DNA of 64,000 bases from Amycolatopsis sp. A133. Its GTDB lineage: Bacteria; Actinomycetota; Actinomycetes; Mycobacteriales; Pseudonocardiaceae. The notes below the pieces were generated by a model. The model was not told the DNA's origin. It saw only the letters and a program-made list of their open reading frames with translations, and made no database searches. The position numbers and the translations under genes are program-made. How positions within the stretch are numbered: the stretch's first letter is position 1; the number at the start of each line of letters is the position of its first letter. Location: positions 1 through 64,000 of the forward strand of contig NZ_JAVHJU010000015.1 in the NCBI RefSeq assembly GCF_031082405.1, read 5' to 3'. Shown here one piece after another: positions 49,489 through 59,074 of the stretch.

Positions 49489-50409
49489 ATGGGACACGGC
49501 CACGGGCACGGCCACACGATCGCGCCGGCGAGCGCGTCGGGCCGCCACGTGCGGCGGCTGGCGATCGCACTGGGCATCGGCGCCGGGTTCATGGTGCTCG
49601 AGTTCGTCGTGGCCGTGACGACCGGCTCATTGGCCCTGATTTCCGACGCGGCCCACATGTTCACCGACGTCCTCGGCGTGGGCATGGCTCTGGCCGCGAT
49701 CATGCTGGCGCGGCGCAGCGGCCCGACCGTCAGCCGCACGTTCGGGCTCTACCGCGCGGAGGTGCTGGCCGCGCTCGCCAACGCGCTCCTGCTGTTCGGC
49801 GTCGCGGGGTACGTCCTCATCGAGGCCGTCGGCCGCATCGGCGACCCGCCGGCGGTGCCGGGCCTGCCGGTGCTGCTGGTCGCGGCCGCGGGCCTGGTGG
49901 CCAACCTGGTGTCCTTCGGCGTCCTGCGCGCGGGGGCGAAGGAGAGCCTCAACGTCCGCGGCGCGTACCTCGAGGTGCTGGCCGACCTGATCGGCTCGGT
50001 CGGCGTGCTCGTCAGCGGCGCGCTGACGCTGCTGACGGGCTGGCGCTACGCCGACCCGATCATCGGTGTCGCGATCGGCCTGTTCGTGCTGCCCCGCACG
50101 TGGACGCTGGCCCGGCGCGCGCTGCGCATCCTGTTCCAGCACGCGCCGCAGGGCGTCGACGTCGGCGCGATCAACGCGGAGCTGGCGGCCCTCCCGGGTG
50201 TGGCGGACGTGCACGACCTGCACGTCTGGACGCTGACGTCGGGCATGGAGGTGGCTTCGGCGCACCTGACGCTGGCGCCGTCCGCGAAGCAGTCGGACGT
50301 GCTGACCGAGGCGCAGAACCTGCTCTCGTCGCGGTACGCGATCGAGCACGCGACCCTGCAGGTGGAGGCGCCGCAGTGCGCCCGCCGCTGCCAAGAGCTC
50401 TCCTGGTGA
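49489..50409 (+). CDS. cation diffusion facilitator (CzcD/ZitB-like metal exporter)
   Basis: A 306-residue CDF transporter with six predicted helices. It begins with a His-rich MGHGHGHGHT likely to bind metal. The transport site residues in helix 2 are His56 and Asp60 (DAAHMFTD), in helix 5 Glu162 and Asp166 (LEVLADLIGS), where many Zn exporters have His. The cytoplasmic C-terminal domain has DVHDLHVWTL. It exports Zn, Cd, Co or similar divalent ions by proton exchange. A GGAGG-like site precedes ATG 49489, and metal-responsive sites lie upstream. Confidence 0.9.
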   Translation: MGHGHGHGHTIAPASASGRHVRRLAIALGIGAGFMVLEFVVAVTTGSLALISDAAHMFTDVLGVGMALAAIMLARRSGPTVSRTFGLYRAEVLAALANALLLFGVAGYVLIEAVGRIGDPPAVPGLPVLLVAAAGLVANLVSFGVLRAGAKESLNVRGAYLEVLADLIGSVGVLVSGALTLLTGWRYADPIIGVAIGLFVLPRTWTLARRALRILFQHAPQGVDVGAINAELAALPGVADVHDLHVWTLTSGMEVASAHLTLAPSAKQSDVLTEAQNLLSSRYAIEHATLQVEAPQCARRCQELSW

Positions 50410-50425
50410 CGCGCCGCCCGGCCGG

Positions 50426-51634
50426 TCACCCCAGGCGCGCGGCGCGGGTCAGCAGGTGCCGCCGCTCGGGTTCGCTGGTGGTGCGCCGGGCCGCCTCCCG
50501 GTAGCCGGCGCGGGCCGCTTCGTGGTCGCCCGCCATTTCCAGCAGGTGGGCCCGCACGGACCCGAGGTGGTGGGAGGCGGAGAGGCGTTCGTCGGCCGAG
50601 AGGGCGTCGAGCAGGGCCAGCCCGGCCGCGGGTCCGTGGACCTCGGCCACCGCCACCGCCCGGTTGAGCGTCACCGCCGGGTTGGGGGCCACGCGCTCCA
50701 AAACCGTGTACAGGGCCAGGATCTGCGGCCAGTCGGTGACTTCGGCGGTGGGTGCCTCGTCGTGGACGGCGGCGATGGCGGCCTGGAGCTGGTACGGGCC
50801 GACCGGGCCCGTCGGCAAGGCGCCGGTGACGAGAGCCACGCCCTCGGCGATGGCTCCGGTGTCCCAGAGCGTCCGGTTCTGCTCGCTCAGCGGCACCAGT
50901 GACCCGTCCGGGGCCGTGCGGGCCGGCCGGCGGGCGTCGGTCAGCAGCAGGAGGGCCAGCAGCCCGGCCACCTCGCCGTCGCCGGGGACCAGCCGGTGCA
51001 GTTCGCGGGCCAGCCGGATGGCCTCGGCCGTCAGCTCGGCCCGAACCAGCTGCGTCCCCGACGTGGCCGTGTAGCCCTCGTTGAAGACGAGGTAGACCAC
51101 GTGGAGCACAACGCCGAGCCGCGCCGCCTGCTCGGCGGGCGGCGGCAGCTCGAAGCCTGCTCCGGCCGCCTTGATGCGGTGCTTGGCCCGGCTGATCCGC
51201 TGGGCCATGGTCGCCTCGGGCACGAGGAAGGCCTTGGCGATCTCGGCGGTCGACAGGCCGCCGACGGCCCGCAGCGTCAGCGCGATCTGCGACGGTGGTG
51301 TCAGCGCCGGGTGGCAGCACAGGAACAGCAGCGTCAGGGTGTCGTCACCGGCTTCGGCCGTGCCACCGGCGGGCGGCGGGGTGCGGAGAGCATCGGCCTC
51401 CTCCCGCCGGCGGCGGGCGGCGTCGCTGCGCACCTGGTCGGCGAGACGCCGCGACGCCACCGTCACCAGCCACGCCCGGGGGTTCTCCGGCCACCCCTCC
51501 ACCGGCCACTGGGCCGCGGCCGCCACCAGCGCTTCCTGGACGGCGTCCTCGCACGCGTCGAACCGGCCGTAGCGGCGCACCAGCACGCCGAGCACCTCCG
51601 GGACCAGCCGCCGGACGGCCTGCCAGCCGGTCAC
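50426..51634 (-). CDS. ECF-type RNA polymerase sigma factor with long C-terminal extension (ECF42-like)
   Basis: A 402-residue sigma factor. Region 2 (EVLGVLVRRYGRFDACEDAVQEALVAAA, PENPRAWLVTVASRRLADQVRSD) and region 4 (LTLRAVGGLSTAEIAKAFLVPEATMAQRISRAKHRIK) are followed by about 215 residues rich in TPR-like helices, starting LGVVLHVVYLVFNEGYTATSG. This is the ECF42 group, known to be paired with DGPF (YCII) proteins as here. It lacks an anti-sigma gene nearby; the extension may take that role. The GTG at 51634 overlaps the YCII gene stop. Confidence 0.92.
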   Translation of the reverse strand: MTGWQAVRRLVPEVLGVLVRRYGRFDACEDAVQEALVAAAAQWPVEGWPENPRAWLVTVASRRLADQVRSDAARRRREEADALRTPPPAGGTAEAGDDTLTLLFLCCHPALTPPSQIALTLRAVGGLSTAEIAKAFLVPEATMAQRISRAKHRIKAAGAGFELPPPAEQAARLGVVLHVVYLVFNEGYTATSGTQLVRAELTAEAIRLARELHRLVPGDGEVAGLLALLLLTDARRPARTAPDGSLVPLSEQNRTLWDTGAIAEGVALVTGALPTGPVGPYQLQAAIAAVHDEAPTAEVTDWPQILALYTVLERVAPNPAVTLNRAVAVAEVHGPAAGLALLDALSADERLSASHHLGSVRAHLLEMAGDHEAARAGYREAARRTTSEPERRHLLTRAARLG

Positions 51635-51993
51635 GGCCCGACGTTCGCCTCGTGCATCAGCGGCCGGACCTCGACCCCCCAGTAGCGCGCCGACGGGGCG
51701 CGGGCCGCGATCTCCAAGGCCCGGTCCAAACCGTCGCAGTCGACGATCATGAAGCTGCCCAGGAACTCCTTGGCCTCGGCGTAGGGACCGTCGGTCACCA
51801 CCGGCGTCCCGCCGGTGACCCGGACCATCTTGGTGTTCACCTCGTCGGCGACGCCGTAGGCGCCGACCAGCTCGCCCGACTCGAACAGCTCCTGGTTGAG
51901 CGCATCGGTCTCCCGGATGAGCTCGGCGAGGGCCTCCGCGCCGATCGAGTTGAAAGCTTCTTCGTTGCCGTAGATCAGCAGCATGTACTTCAT
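51631..51993 (-). CDS. YCII-related DGPF-domain protein
   Basis: A 120-residue protein with the YCII/DGPF fold: MKYMLLIYGNEEAF at the start and VTDGPYAEAKEFLGSFMIVD around the DGP motif, then YWGVEVRPL. Family members accompany ECF42 sigma factors and may modify or sense something upstream of the sigma factor; mechanism unknown. It lies between the RibD-like gene (16 bp upstream) and the sigma gene (4-bp overlap). Confidence 0.9.
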   Translation of the reverse strand: MKYMLLIYGNEEAFNSIGAEALAELIRETDALNQELFESGELVGAYGVADEVNTKMVRVTGGTPVVTDGPYAEAKEFLGSFMIVDCDGLDRALEIAARAPSARYWGVEVRPLMHEANVGP

Positions 51994-52009
51994 GGCGCGC
52001 GTTCCTCTC

Positions 52010-52735
52010 TCACTGCCCGGTCTTGGCCGGTCCGACCAGGTCGCCGCTCGCGCCGCGATCGTCCAGCACCAGCTTCGACCGTCCCGTGACGGTATAGCGG
52101 ATGTGGGTCACCCCGGGCGCGTCGACGACCCGGGTGGGTACCAGCTCGATGCCCTCGTCCGCGCCGAGGCCCGGACCGGGGCCGAACAGGCGCTGGCCGT
52201 CGCCGAGCAGCACCGGCGCGATGTGCAGCTCGAGCTGGTCGAGCAGCCCGGCGGCCAGCACCTGGCGCAGGAGCTCCCCGCCGCCGGAGACCGCCACGTC
52301 CTTTTCGCCGGCGGCGTCCCGGGCCAGCTCGACGGCCCGTTCCAGCCCCTCGGTGACAAAGGTGAAAGAGGTGCCACCCCGGCGTTCGAGCACCTCCCGG
52401 GGCCGGTGGGTGACGACGAACACCGGGGCGCGGAACGGCGGCTCCTCGCCCCAGGGAACCTCGCCGGCGTCGAACATGCGCCGGCCCATGACGTAGGCGC
52501 CGGCCGCGGCGAACGACTCCTGGATAATCTCCGAGTCGATCGACGGCTCGCCGCCGGCGAAGCCCTGCCGCTCGCGCCAGGCCATGGCGTCGACGGCCCA
52601 GCGGGTGACCCGGAAGAAGCCCGGCGCTTCGGGCCCCCGCATCCAGCCACTCATGCCCTGCTCACCCCGCGGGTCCCGCGGCCCGGTGTAGAAGCCGTCG
52701 AGGGACACCGACATCTGGGCGGTCACCTTGGTCAT
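52010..52735 (-). CDS. dihydrofolate reductase-like / RibD C-terminal-domain protein
   Basis: A 241-residue protein of the RibD_C/DHFR-like superfamily. It starts MTKVTAQMSVSLDGFYTGPRDP, has YVMGRRMFDAGE, and the nucleotide-binding VAVSGGGELLRQVLAAGLLDQLELHIAPVLLGDGQRLF. It is unlikely to be the housekeeping DHFR or RibD. It is first in an apparent operon with the DGPF and ECF sigma genes, a linkage often seen with ECF42 loci. ATG 52735. Confidence 0.88.
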   Translation of the reverse strand: MTKVTAQMSVSLDGFYTGPRDPRGEQGMSGWMRGPEAPGFFRVTRWAVDAMAWRERQGFAGGEPSIDSEIIQESFAAAGAYVMGRRMFDAGEVPWGEEPPFRAPVFVVTHRPREVLERRGGTSFTFVTEGLERAVELARDAAGEKDVAVSGGGELLRQVLAAGLLDQLELHIAPVLLGDGQRLFGPGPGLGADEGIELVPTRVVDAPGVTHIRYTVTGRSKLVLDDRGASGDLVGPAKTGQ

Positions 52736-52822
52736 CGTTCGCGCTCCGCTCGTGGGTGGCGGCCCCTGCGGCCGCCGCTGCCCCTCAGTCGGAGCCGGCC
52801 GCCCGTTCTCGACACGCGCCGG

Positions 52823-52865
52823 CAAAAAAGAAACCGGCCGCCACCCCAAGAGGTGACGGCCGGTT
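52823..52865 (-). terminator. Rho-independent terminator of the DUF3105-DUF305 operon
   Basis: Read on the minus strand, a 14-bp stem (one mismatch) with arms AACCGGCCGTCACC and GGTGGCGGCCGGTT encloses a 6-base loop and is followed by TTCTTTTTT. It starts 13 bp after the DUF305 stop at 52879. Confidence 0.92.
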
Positions 52866-52878
52866 CCGGATCTTCGGG

Positions 52879-53589
52879 CTAAGCCGGCAGCGGCTGGGCG
52901 TTCCGGACCGAGAGCATCAGCTTGATCTGGTCCATCTCGGCCCCCTGCGACGTGATGATGCTGTTCACCAGCGCCTTCAACGCCGGCACGTTCGAGTGCG
53001 CCGCCGCGTACTGGGCCATGGCCGTGCCGCCCTGGTGGTGGCGGAGCATCAGCTGCAGGAAGTACACGTCGAACGCGCTGCCCGACAGCGACCGCAGCTT
53101 GGACAGCTCCTTGTCCGTCGCCATGCCCGGCATCAGTGCGCCGGCGGCCGGGTTGACCGAGGACGGTGCCATGCCGTCGTGGCCCGGCATCGGCTCGGTC
53201 ATCCACTGCATCGGCGCGCCGATCGGCTGCTCCGGCTGGTCCCACAGCATCAGCCAGCCCTTCATGCGGCCGACCTGCTCGAGCTGCGTGCGCTCGATGT
53301 CGAACGCGAGCTGCTTGATCTCCACGTCGGTCGTGCGGTCACGGACGATGCCCGCCATCGTGACCGCCTGCAGGTGGTGCGTCGACATGTCCTGGGCGAA
53401 GCCGACCTCGACCGAGCCCCGGGCCGGCACGGTGGCCGTGTCCGAGGCGTCGATCGCCCGGGTGAGGAACATGCCGGCCGTCGCGCCGATCAGCAGGACG
53501 GCCAGCAGGGTCCCGCCGATGATCACCCAGCGCGACCAGGTCGGCTGCTCGGTGACCTCGTCGGTGTCGAGGCCGGCTTCGGAACTCAC
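52879..53589 (-). CDS. DUF305 membrane-anchored protein
   Basis: A 236-residue protein with one N-terminal transmembrane helix (about 20-43, WVIIGGTLLAVLLIGATAGMFL) and an extracytoplasmic DUF305 domain, a ferritin-like helical fold rich in His and Met: FAQDMSTHHLQAVTMAG and FLQLMLRHHQGGTAMAQ. Those HH motifs suggest metal, perhaps copper, binding. The GTG 53589 overlaps the DUF3105 gene stop by 4 bp. A strong terminator follows. Confidence 0.9.
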   Translation of the reverse strand: MSSEAGLDTDEVTEQPTWSRWVIIGGTLLAVLLIGATAGMFLTRAIDASDTATVPARGSVEVGFAQDMSTHHLQAVTMAGIVRDRTTDVEIKQLAFDIERTQLEQVGRMKGWLMLWDQPEQPIGAPMQWMTEPMPGHDGMAPSSVNPAAGALMPGMATDKELSKLRSLSGSAFDVYFLQLMLRHHQGGTAMAQYAAAHSNVPALKALVNSIITSQGAEMDQIKLMLSVRNAQPLPA

Positions 53590-54440
53590 TGGCTCGGCTT
53601 GGTCGGCGCGTTCGGGGGCGCGGGCATGGTCGACGGAGCCGAGGACGGCTGGCCCTGCTCGTTCTGCGCGCCCGCGCTGCCCTTGTAGTCCATCGGCTTC
53701 GCGTCCGGGCCCGGCTTCGACGCGTCGAACGGCGGCGGGCTGTCCGGGTCGAACGAGCCCGGGACCGCGTCGCAGGACGCGCCGACCTCGGGGTAGACGC
53801 CGTTCGGGTTGCTGCGCAGCGCCGCGATGAACTCGTCGATCCGGGCGTCGTTGGCGTCGTCCAGCTTCAGCTGGTGGCCCCACGACTGCAGCGAGATCGG
53901 CTTGTCGAGACCCGGGTAGGGCGACAGCATCGTGTACGGCTTGTCCTTGACGCGGACGCTGAGCAGGTTCAGCGCGTCACCCGAGATCTGCTGCGGGTTG
54001 TAGGCGATCCAGACGGCGCCGTGTTCGAGGGCGTGCACCATGTTCTCGGTGCGGACGGCGGTCGGGTAGACCGTGCCGGTGCAGGTCGCCCAGGTCTGGT
54101 CGTGCGGGCCGCCGAACGGCGGGGTCTTGTCGTAGGCGACGCGCTCGGTCGGCAGCACGTGCACGCTGCCGGTGTAGGTCGCCATCACCACGCCGGGGAT
54201 GCGCTTGGACGGGTCCGGGTCCGACGCGGTCGGCGCGAACGACGCGGCCGCCGCCTCGCGGTCGGCCTGCTCACGCTTGGGCGCCGACTGCACCATGTAG
54301 TAGACGATCACCGAGGCGGCCAGTGCCACGATGGCGACGACGGCGACGATCGTCCCCCACGGTGTGCCCTTCTTGCTCACGACGGAACCGCGGGCCGCCT
54401 TCACCGCCGAACCCTTTTTCCGAGTTGTCCCGTTCGCCAT
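53586..54440 (-). CDS. DUF3105 membrane protein
   Basis: A 284-residue protein: basic cytoplasmic N-terminus ([19 protein letters not shown]), a transmembrane helix at about 29-50, and an external DUF3105 domain with [23 protein letters not shown], then [15 protein letters not shown] and [10 protein letters not shown]. Conserved His and Cys residues suggest metal or redox chemistry. A Pro/Ser/Gln-rich tail ends it. It forms a two-gene operon with DUF305, a common actinobacterial pair of unknown role, and is divergent from argS. Confidence 0.9.
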   Translation of the reverse strand: MANGTTRKKGSAVKAARGSVVSKKGTPWGTIVAVVAIVALAASVIVYYMVQSAPKREQADREAAAASFAPTASDPDPSKRIPGVVMATYTGSVHVLPTERVAYDKTPPFGGPHDQTWATCTGTVYPTAVRTENMVHALEHGAVWIAYNPQQISGDALNLLSVRVKDKPYTMLSPYPGLDKPISLQSWGHQLKLDDANDARIDEFIAALRSNPNGVYPEVGASCDAVPGSFDPDSPPPFDASKPGPDAKPMDYKGSAGAQNEQGQPSSAPSTMPAPPNAPTKPSQ

Positions 54441-54667
54441 GGCTCCCGCGTTCTCCCTCTGGTGGCTGCGGACGGATTCCCGCCCGGGCCAGTGTAGAGA
54501 CCGCCCGTCTGATCACGGTTAACACCTCACGCAGTGCTGACCGAGGCTTCGCCTCGGGCCGGGGGCTCCGCCACCCGGACCCCCGAAAACCCGTTCGTGG
54601 GATGCCCGCCGTGACGTCCCCGAGACCGCTGCCAACGTCCCACCTGGGCACACCTAGAATTCCGCAG

Positions 54668-56323
54668 GTGACTCCCGCCGCTCTCGCCGACCTGGTCCGC
54701 AGCTCCGCCGTGCAGGTGCTCGCCGCACGCGGCATCGACGACGCCGTGCTGCCGGAGCAGGTGACCATCGAACGCCCGCGCAACCCCGACCACGGCGATT
54801 ACGCGACGAACCTCGCCCTCCAGGTGGCCAAGAAGGCCGGGCTGAAGCCGCGCGACTTCGCCGAGGCGCTCGCCGAGGCGGTCTCGGCGGACGACGGTGT
54901 CGCCTCGGCCGAGGTCGCCGGCCCCGGCTTCCTCAACTTCCGGCTCGCCGCGGCCGCGCAGGGCGACATCGTCCGCCAGGTGCTCGACGCCGGCGCCGCG
55001 TTCGGCCGCGGGGACGTGCTCGCCGGCACGCGGATCAACCTCGAGTTCGTCTCGGCGAACCCGACCGGCCCGATCCACCTCGGCGGCACCCGCTGGGCCG
55101 CGGTCGGCGACGCGCTGGGCCGGGTGCTGGCCGCCCAAGGCGCCGAGGTCACCCGCGAGTACTACTTCAACGACGCCGGCGCCCAGATCGACCGGTTCGT
55201 CCGGTCCGTGGTCGCCGCCGCGAAGGGCGAGCCCGCGCCGGAGGACGGTTACGCGGGCGGTTACATCAACGACATCGCCGCCAACGTCCTCAAGCAGGAG
55301 CCGAGCGCGCTGTCGCTGCCCGAGGCGCAGCGGCACGAGACGTTCCGCCGGATCGGCATCGGCCTGATGTTCAGCGAGATCAAGCAGAGCCTGCACGAGT
55401 TCGGCACCGACTTCGACGTCTACTTCCACGAGAACTCGCTGCACGAGTCGGGCGCGGTCGAAGCCGCCGTCCAGCAGCTCAAGGACTCCGGGAACCTGTA
55501 CTTCGACGAGGGCGCCTGGTGGCTGAAGTCGTCCGAATACGGCGACGACAAGGACCGCGTCGTCATCAAGCAGGACGGCAACCCGGCCTACATCGCCGGC
55601 GACCTGGCCTACTTCAAGGACAAGCGCAACCGCGGCTTCGACCTGTGCATCTACATGCTGGGCGCGGACCACCACGGTTACATCGCCCGGCTCAAGGCCG
55701 CGGCCGCCGCGTTCGGCGACGACCCGGCGACGGTCGAGGTGCTGATCGGCCAGATGGTCAACCTGGTCAGCGACGGCAAGCCGGTCCGGATGTCCAAGCG
55801 CGCCGGCACCGTGATCACCATGGAGGACCTCGTCGAGGCCGTCGGCGTCGACCCGGCCCGCTACGAGCTGATCCGCTACTCCGTCGACTCCACTTTGGAC
55901 GTCGATCTCGACCTGCTCCGCAAGCACTCCAACGACAACCCGGTCTACTACGTCCAGTACGCCCACGCGCGGCTGGCGTCCCTGCAGCGCAACGCCGCCG
56001 ATCTCGGCCTGAAGTCCATTTCGGACGTCGATTTCGGACTGCTGACGCTGCCCGCCGAGGGCGACCTGATCCGCACCATCGGCGAATTCCCGGAAACCGT
56101 GCGCCGCGCCGCCGAAATGCGGGAGCCGCACCGGATCGCGCGCTACCTCGAAGAACTCGCGGGCGCCTACCACAAGTTCTACACCGTGGGCCGCGTGCTG
56201 CCCATGGGCGACGAAGAGGCGACCCCTCTGACGCACGCCCGGCTCGCGCTGTGCGAAGCCGCCCGCCAGGTGCTGGCGAACGGCCTCGCCCTCCTCGGTG
56301 TCTCCGCTCCGGAACGGATGTAA
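54668..56323 (+). CDS. argS: arginyl-tRNA synthetase
   Basis: A 551-residue class I synthetase, normal length. The HIGH-equivalent is HLGG at 137-140 ([13 protein letters not shown]), the KMSKS-equivalent RMSKRAG follows SDGKPV, and the N-terminal Add1 domain and C-terminal DALR anticodon-binding domain ([14 protein letters not shown]) are complete. The start at GTG 54668 fits family length. A TAGAAT -10 box at 54655-54660 is only 8 bp before it, so the mRNA is probably leaderless. It is followed 3 bp later by lysA. Confidence 0.96.
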   Translation: MTPAALADLVRSSAVQVLAARGIDDAVLPEQVTIERPRNPDHGDYATNLALQVAKKAGLKPRDFAEALAEAVSADDGVASAEVAGPGFLNFRLAAAAQGDIVRQVLDAGAAFGRGDVLAGTRINLEFVSANPTGPIHLGGTRWAAVGDALGRVLAAQGAEVTREYYFNDAGAQIDRFVRSVVAAAKGEPAPEDGYAGGYINDIAANVLKQEPSALSLPEAQRHETFRRIGIGLMFSEIKQSLHEFGTDFDVYFHENSLHESGAVEAAVQQLKDSGNLYFDEGAWWLKSSEYGDDKDRVVIKQDGNPAYIAGDLAYFKDKRNRGFDLCIYMLGADHHGYIARLKAAAAAFGDDPATVEVLIGQMVNLVSDGKPVRMSKRAGTVITMEDLVEAVGVDPARYELIRYSVDSTLDVDLDLLRKHSNDNPVYYVQYAHARLASLQRNAADLGLKSISDVDFGLLTLPAEGDLIRTIGEFPETVRRAAEMREPHRIARYLEELAGAYHKFYTVGRVLPMGDEEATPLTHARLALCEAARQVLANGLALLGVSAPERM

Positions 56324-56326
56324 GAA

Positions 56327-57757
56327 ATGGCGCACCCCGCGGGCCCCAGGCACGCCGACGTCTACCCCCACGCCGACACCTCCGGGCACCAGCCGTCCGG
56401 GGTCGAAGAGCTCGACAACCTGCCCGCGAAAGTGTGGCCGCGCAACACCTTCCGCGCCGCCGACGGTGTCGTCCGGATCGCCGGGGTCGACGTCCGCGAG
56501 CTGGCCGAGCAGCACGGCACGCCGCTGTTCGTGGTCGACGAAGCCGACTTCAAGTCCCGGTGCGCGGACTACGCCGAGGCGTTCGACGACCCGTCGCTTG
56601 TGCACTACGCGTCCAAGGCGTTCCTGTCCATCGAGATCGCCCGCTGGGTGGCCGAGCAGGGGCTGAGCCTGGACGTCTGCAGCGGCGGCGAGCTCGCCGT
56701 GGCGCAGCGCGCGAACTTCCCGGCGGAGCGGATCACCTTCCACGGCAACAACAAGTCGCCCGCCGAGCTGGAAGCCGCGGTCGTCGCGGGTGTCGGCACG
56801 GTGGTGCTCGACTCCTACTACGAGATCGCGCGGCTGGCCGACATCGCCGCCCGCCACGACGTCGTGCAGGCGGTGCTGATCCGCGTCACCGTCGGCGTCG
56901 AGGCGCACACCCACGAGTTCATCGCGACCGCGCACGAGGACCAGAAGTTCGGGTTCTCGCTGGCGTCGGGCGACGCCGCCGAGGCCGTGCGCCGGGTGCT
57001 GAACGCGCGCTCGCTCAAGCTCGTCGGCCTGCACAGCCACATCGGTTCCCAGATCTTCGACGCCGACGGCTTCGAGGTCGCCGCCCGCCGCGTCGTCGGC
57101 CTGCTCGCCGACCTGGCCAAGGAGCACGGCCCGGAGCTGCTCGACCAGCTGAGCCTGGTCGACCTCGGCGGCGGGTTCGGCATCGCCTACACCGAGAAGG
57201 ACAACCCGCCGCCCCCGGCGCAGATGATCACGCAGATCCGCGAGATCGTCCGCAAGGAGTGCGCGTACGCGGGCCTGCCGGTGCCGCGGATCGCCGGCGA
57301 GCCGGGCCGCGCGATCGCCGGTCCCGGCACGATCACGCTCTACGAGGTCGGCACCATCAAGGACGTCTCGCTCGGCGACGACCTGTCCCGCCGGTACGTC
57401 AGCGTCGACGGCGGGATGAGCGACAACATCCGGACGGCGCTGTACGACGCGGTGTACGACGTCCGGCTGGTTTCCCGCTCCGCGGGCGACAACGAGCAGC
57501 CGGTTCCGGCCGTGCTGTCCCGGGTCGTGGGAAAACACTGTGAATCCGGCGACATCGTCGTACGAGACTGCTGGCTGCCCGACACGCTGGCCCCCGGCGA
57601 CCTGCTGGCCGTCGCGGCGACCGGCGCCTACTGCTACTCGATGGCGAGCAGCTATAACCGGCAGCCGCGCCCGGCCGTGGTCGCCGTGCGCAACGGCAGC
57701 TCGCGGCTGCTGCTGCGGCGGGAAACGACCGACGACATGCTGCGCCTGGAGGTCTGA
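56327..57757 (+). CDS. lysA: diaminopimelate decarboxylase
   Basis: A 476-residue fold-type III PLP decarboxylase that makes L-lysine from meso-diaminopimelate. PLP Lys97 is in HYASKAFLS, with HSHIGSQ (His) and DLGGGFGI for the phosphate. The catalytic Cys lies in KHCESGDIV and the substrate Tyr in [16 protein letters not shown] 56327 lies 3 bp after argS, so both are co-transcribed, the classical actinobacterial argS-lysA operon. Confidence 0.96.
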   Translation: MAHPAGPRHADVYPHADTSGHQPSGVEELDNLPAKVWPRNTFRAADGVVRIAGVDVRELAEQHGTPLFVVDEADFKSRCADYAEAFDDPSLVHYASKAFLSIEIARWVAEQGLSLDVCSGGELAVAQRANFPAERITFHGNNKSPAELEAAVVAGVGTVVLDSYYEIARLADIAARHDVVQAVLIRVTVGVEAHTHEFIATAHEDQKFGFSLASGDAAEAVRRVLNARSLKLVGLHSHIGSQIFDADGFEVAARRVVGLLADLAKEHGPELLDQLSLVDLGGGFGIAYTEKDNPPPPAQMITQIREIVRKECAYAGLPVPRIAGEPGRAIAGPGTITLYEVGTIKDVSLGDDLSRRYVSVDGGMSDNIRTALYDAVYDVRLVSRSAGDNEQPVPAVLSRVVGKHCESGDIVVRDCWLPDTLAPGDLLAVAATGAYCYSMASSYNRQPRPAVVAVRNGSSRLLLRRETTDDMLRLEV

Positions 57758-57763
57758 GCAACC

Positions 57764-59074
57764 GTGTCTGCACCCCAACGACGTCCGATCAGGGTCGCCC
57801 TGCTCGGTTGCGGGACCGTCGGCGGCGAGGTCGCCCGGCTGCTCACCGAGCAGGCCGACGAGCTGGCCGCGCGGGCGGGGGCGCCGGTCGAGCTGGCCGG
57901 CATCGCCGTCCGCCGCCCGGACAAGCACCCCGAACTGCCGCCGGAACTGCTGACCGCGGACGCCGAGAAGCTCGTGACCAGCGACGACGTCGACGTTGTG
58001 GTCGAGCTGGTCGGCGGGATCGAGCCGGTGCGCGGCTGGCTGGTCGCCGCGCTGAAGGCGGGGAAGTCCGTCGTCACGGCCAACAAGGCGCTGCTGGCCG
58101 AGCACTCCGCGGACCTGTTCGAGGCCGCCGACGCGGCGGGCGCCGACCTGTACTTCGAGGCCGCGGTGGCCGGCGCCATCCCGCTGCTGCGCCCGCTGCG
58201 CGAATCGATGGCCGGCGACCGGATCACGCGCGTGATGGGCATCGTCAACGGCACCACGAACTTCATCCTGTCGGCGATGGACTCCACCGGCGCCGGCTAC
58301 GCCGAGACGCTCGACGAGGCCAGCCGGCTCGGGTACGCCGAGGCCGACCCGACCGCCGACGTCGACGGTTACGACGCCGCCTCGAAGGCTGCGATCCTCG
58401 CCTCGCTCGCCTTCCACACCCGGGTGACGGCGTCGGACGTGCACCGCGAGGGCGTCGCCGACGTCACTGCGGCGGATCTTGCTGCGGCCCGGATGCTCGG
58501 CCGCACGGTGAAGCTGCTGGCCATCTGTGAGCGGGTCACCGACGACGACGGCGTCGAGTCGGTTTCCGCCCGGGTGCACCCGGTGATGATCCCGCGCCGC
58601 CACCAGCTGGCCGGCGTCGGCGGCGCGTTCAACGCCGTCTACGTCGAGGCCGACGCCGCGGGCGAGCTGATGTTCTACGGCCAGGGCGCGGGCGGCGCGC
58701 CCACCGCGAGCGCGGTGCTCGGCGACCTCGTCGCGGTGGCCCGCAACCGGGTCGTCGGCGGCCGCGGCCCGCGCGAATCCGCGCACGCGGCCCTGCCCGT
58801 GCGGCCGATGGGCCAGACGCCGACCCGGTACCACGTCAGCCTGTCCGTGGCCGACCGCGCCGGGGTGCTCGCCCAGGTGGCGCAGGCCTTCGCCGACCGC
58901 GGTGTCAGCATCGCCGCGGTGCGGCAGAGCGACGTCGGCGACCGCGCGAGCCTGGTCGTGGTGACGCACCAGGCGCCCGACGCGGCCTTGCAGTCCACTG
59001 TGGACGAGATCGCGAGGCTCGACGTCGTCCACGAAGTTGTCAGCGTGATGCGGGTGGAAGGCGAAGACCAGTGA
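57764..59074 (+). CDS. hom: homoserine dehydrogenase
   Basis: A 436-residue enzyme that reduces aspartate semialdehyde to homoserine. N-terminal Rossmann [13 protein letters not shown] (about 15-27), NKALLAEH, catalytic-domain [12 protein letters not shown] and [19 protein letters not shown], and a C-terminal ACT domain ([21 protein letters not shown]) that senses threonine for feedback inhibition. GTG start 6 bp after lysA; overlaps thrC by GTGA. Confidence 0.96.
   Translation: MSAPQRRPIRVALLGCGTVGGEVARLLTEQADELAARAGAPVELAGIAVRRPDKHPELPPELLTADAEKLVTSDDVDVVVELVGGIEPVRGWLVAALKAGKSVVTANKALLAEHSADLFEAADAAGADLYFEAAVAGAIPLLRPLRESMAGDRITRVMGIVNGTTNFILSAMDSTGAGYAETLDEASRLGYAEADPTADVDGYDAASKAAILASLAFHTRVTASDVHREGVADVTAADLAAARMLGRTVKLLAICERVTDDDGVESVSARVHPVMIPRRHQLAGVGGAFNAVYVEADAAGELMFYGQGAGGAPTASAVLGDLVAVARNRVVGGRGPRESAHAALPVRPMGQTPTRYHVSLSVADRAGVLAQVAQAFADRGVSIAAVRQSDVGDRASLVVVTHQAPDAALQSTVDEIARLDVVHEVVSVMRVEGEDQ

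Noticed and set aside
54527..59032. A 1,501-codon open frame antisense to argS, lysA and hom
   Set aside because: It is the mirror frame of high-GC coding DNA. Its translation is His/Val/Arg/Asp-rich noise, while the plus strand carries three unmistakable enzymes.
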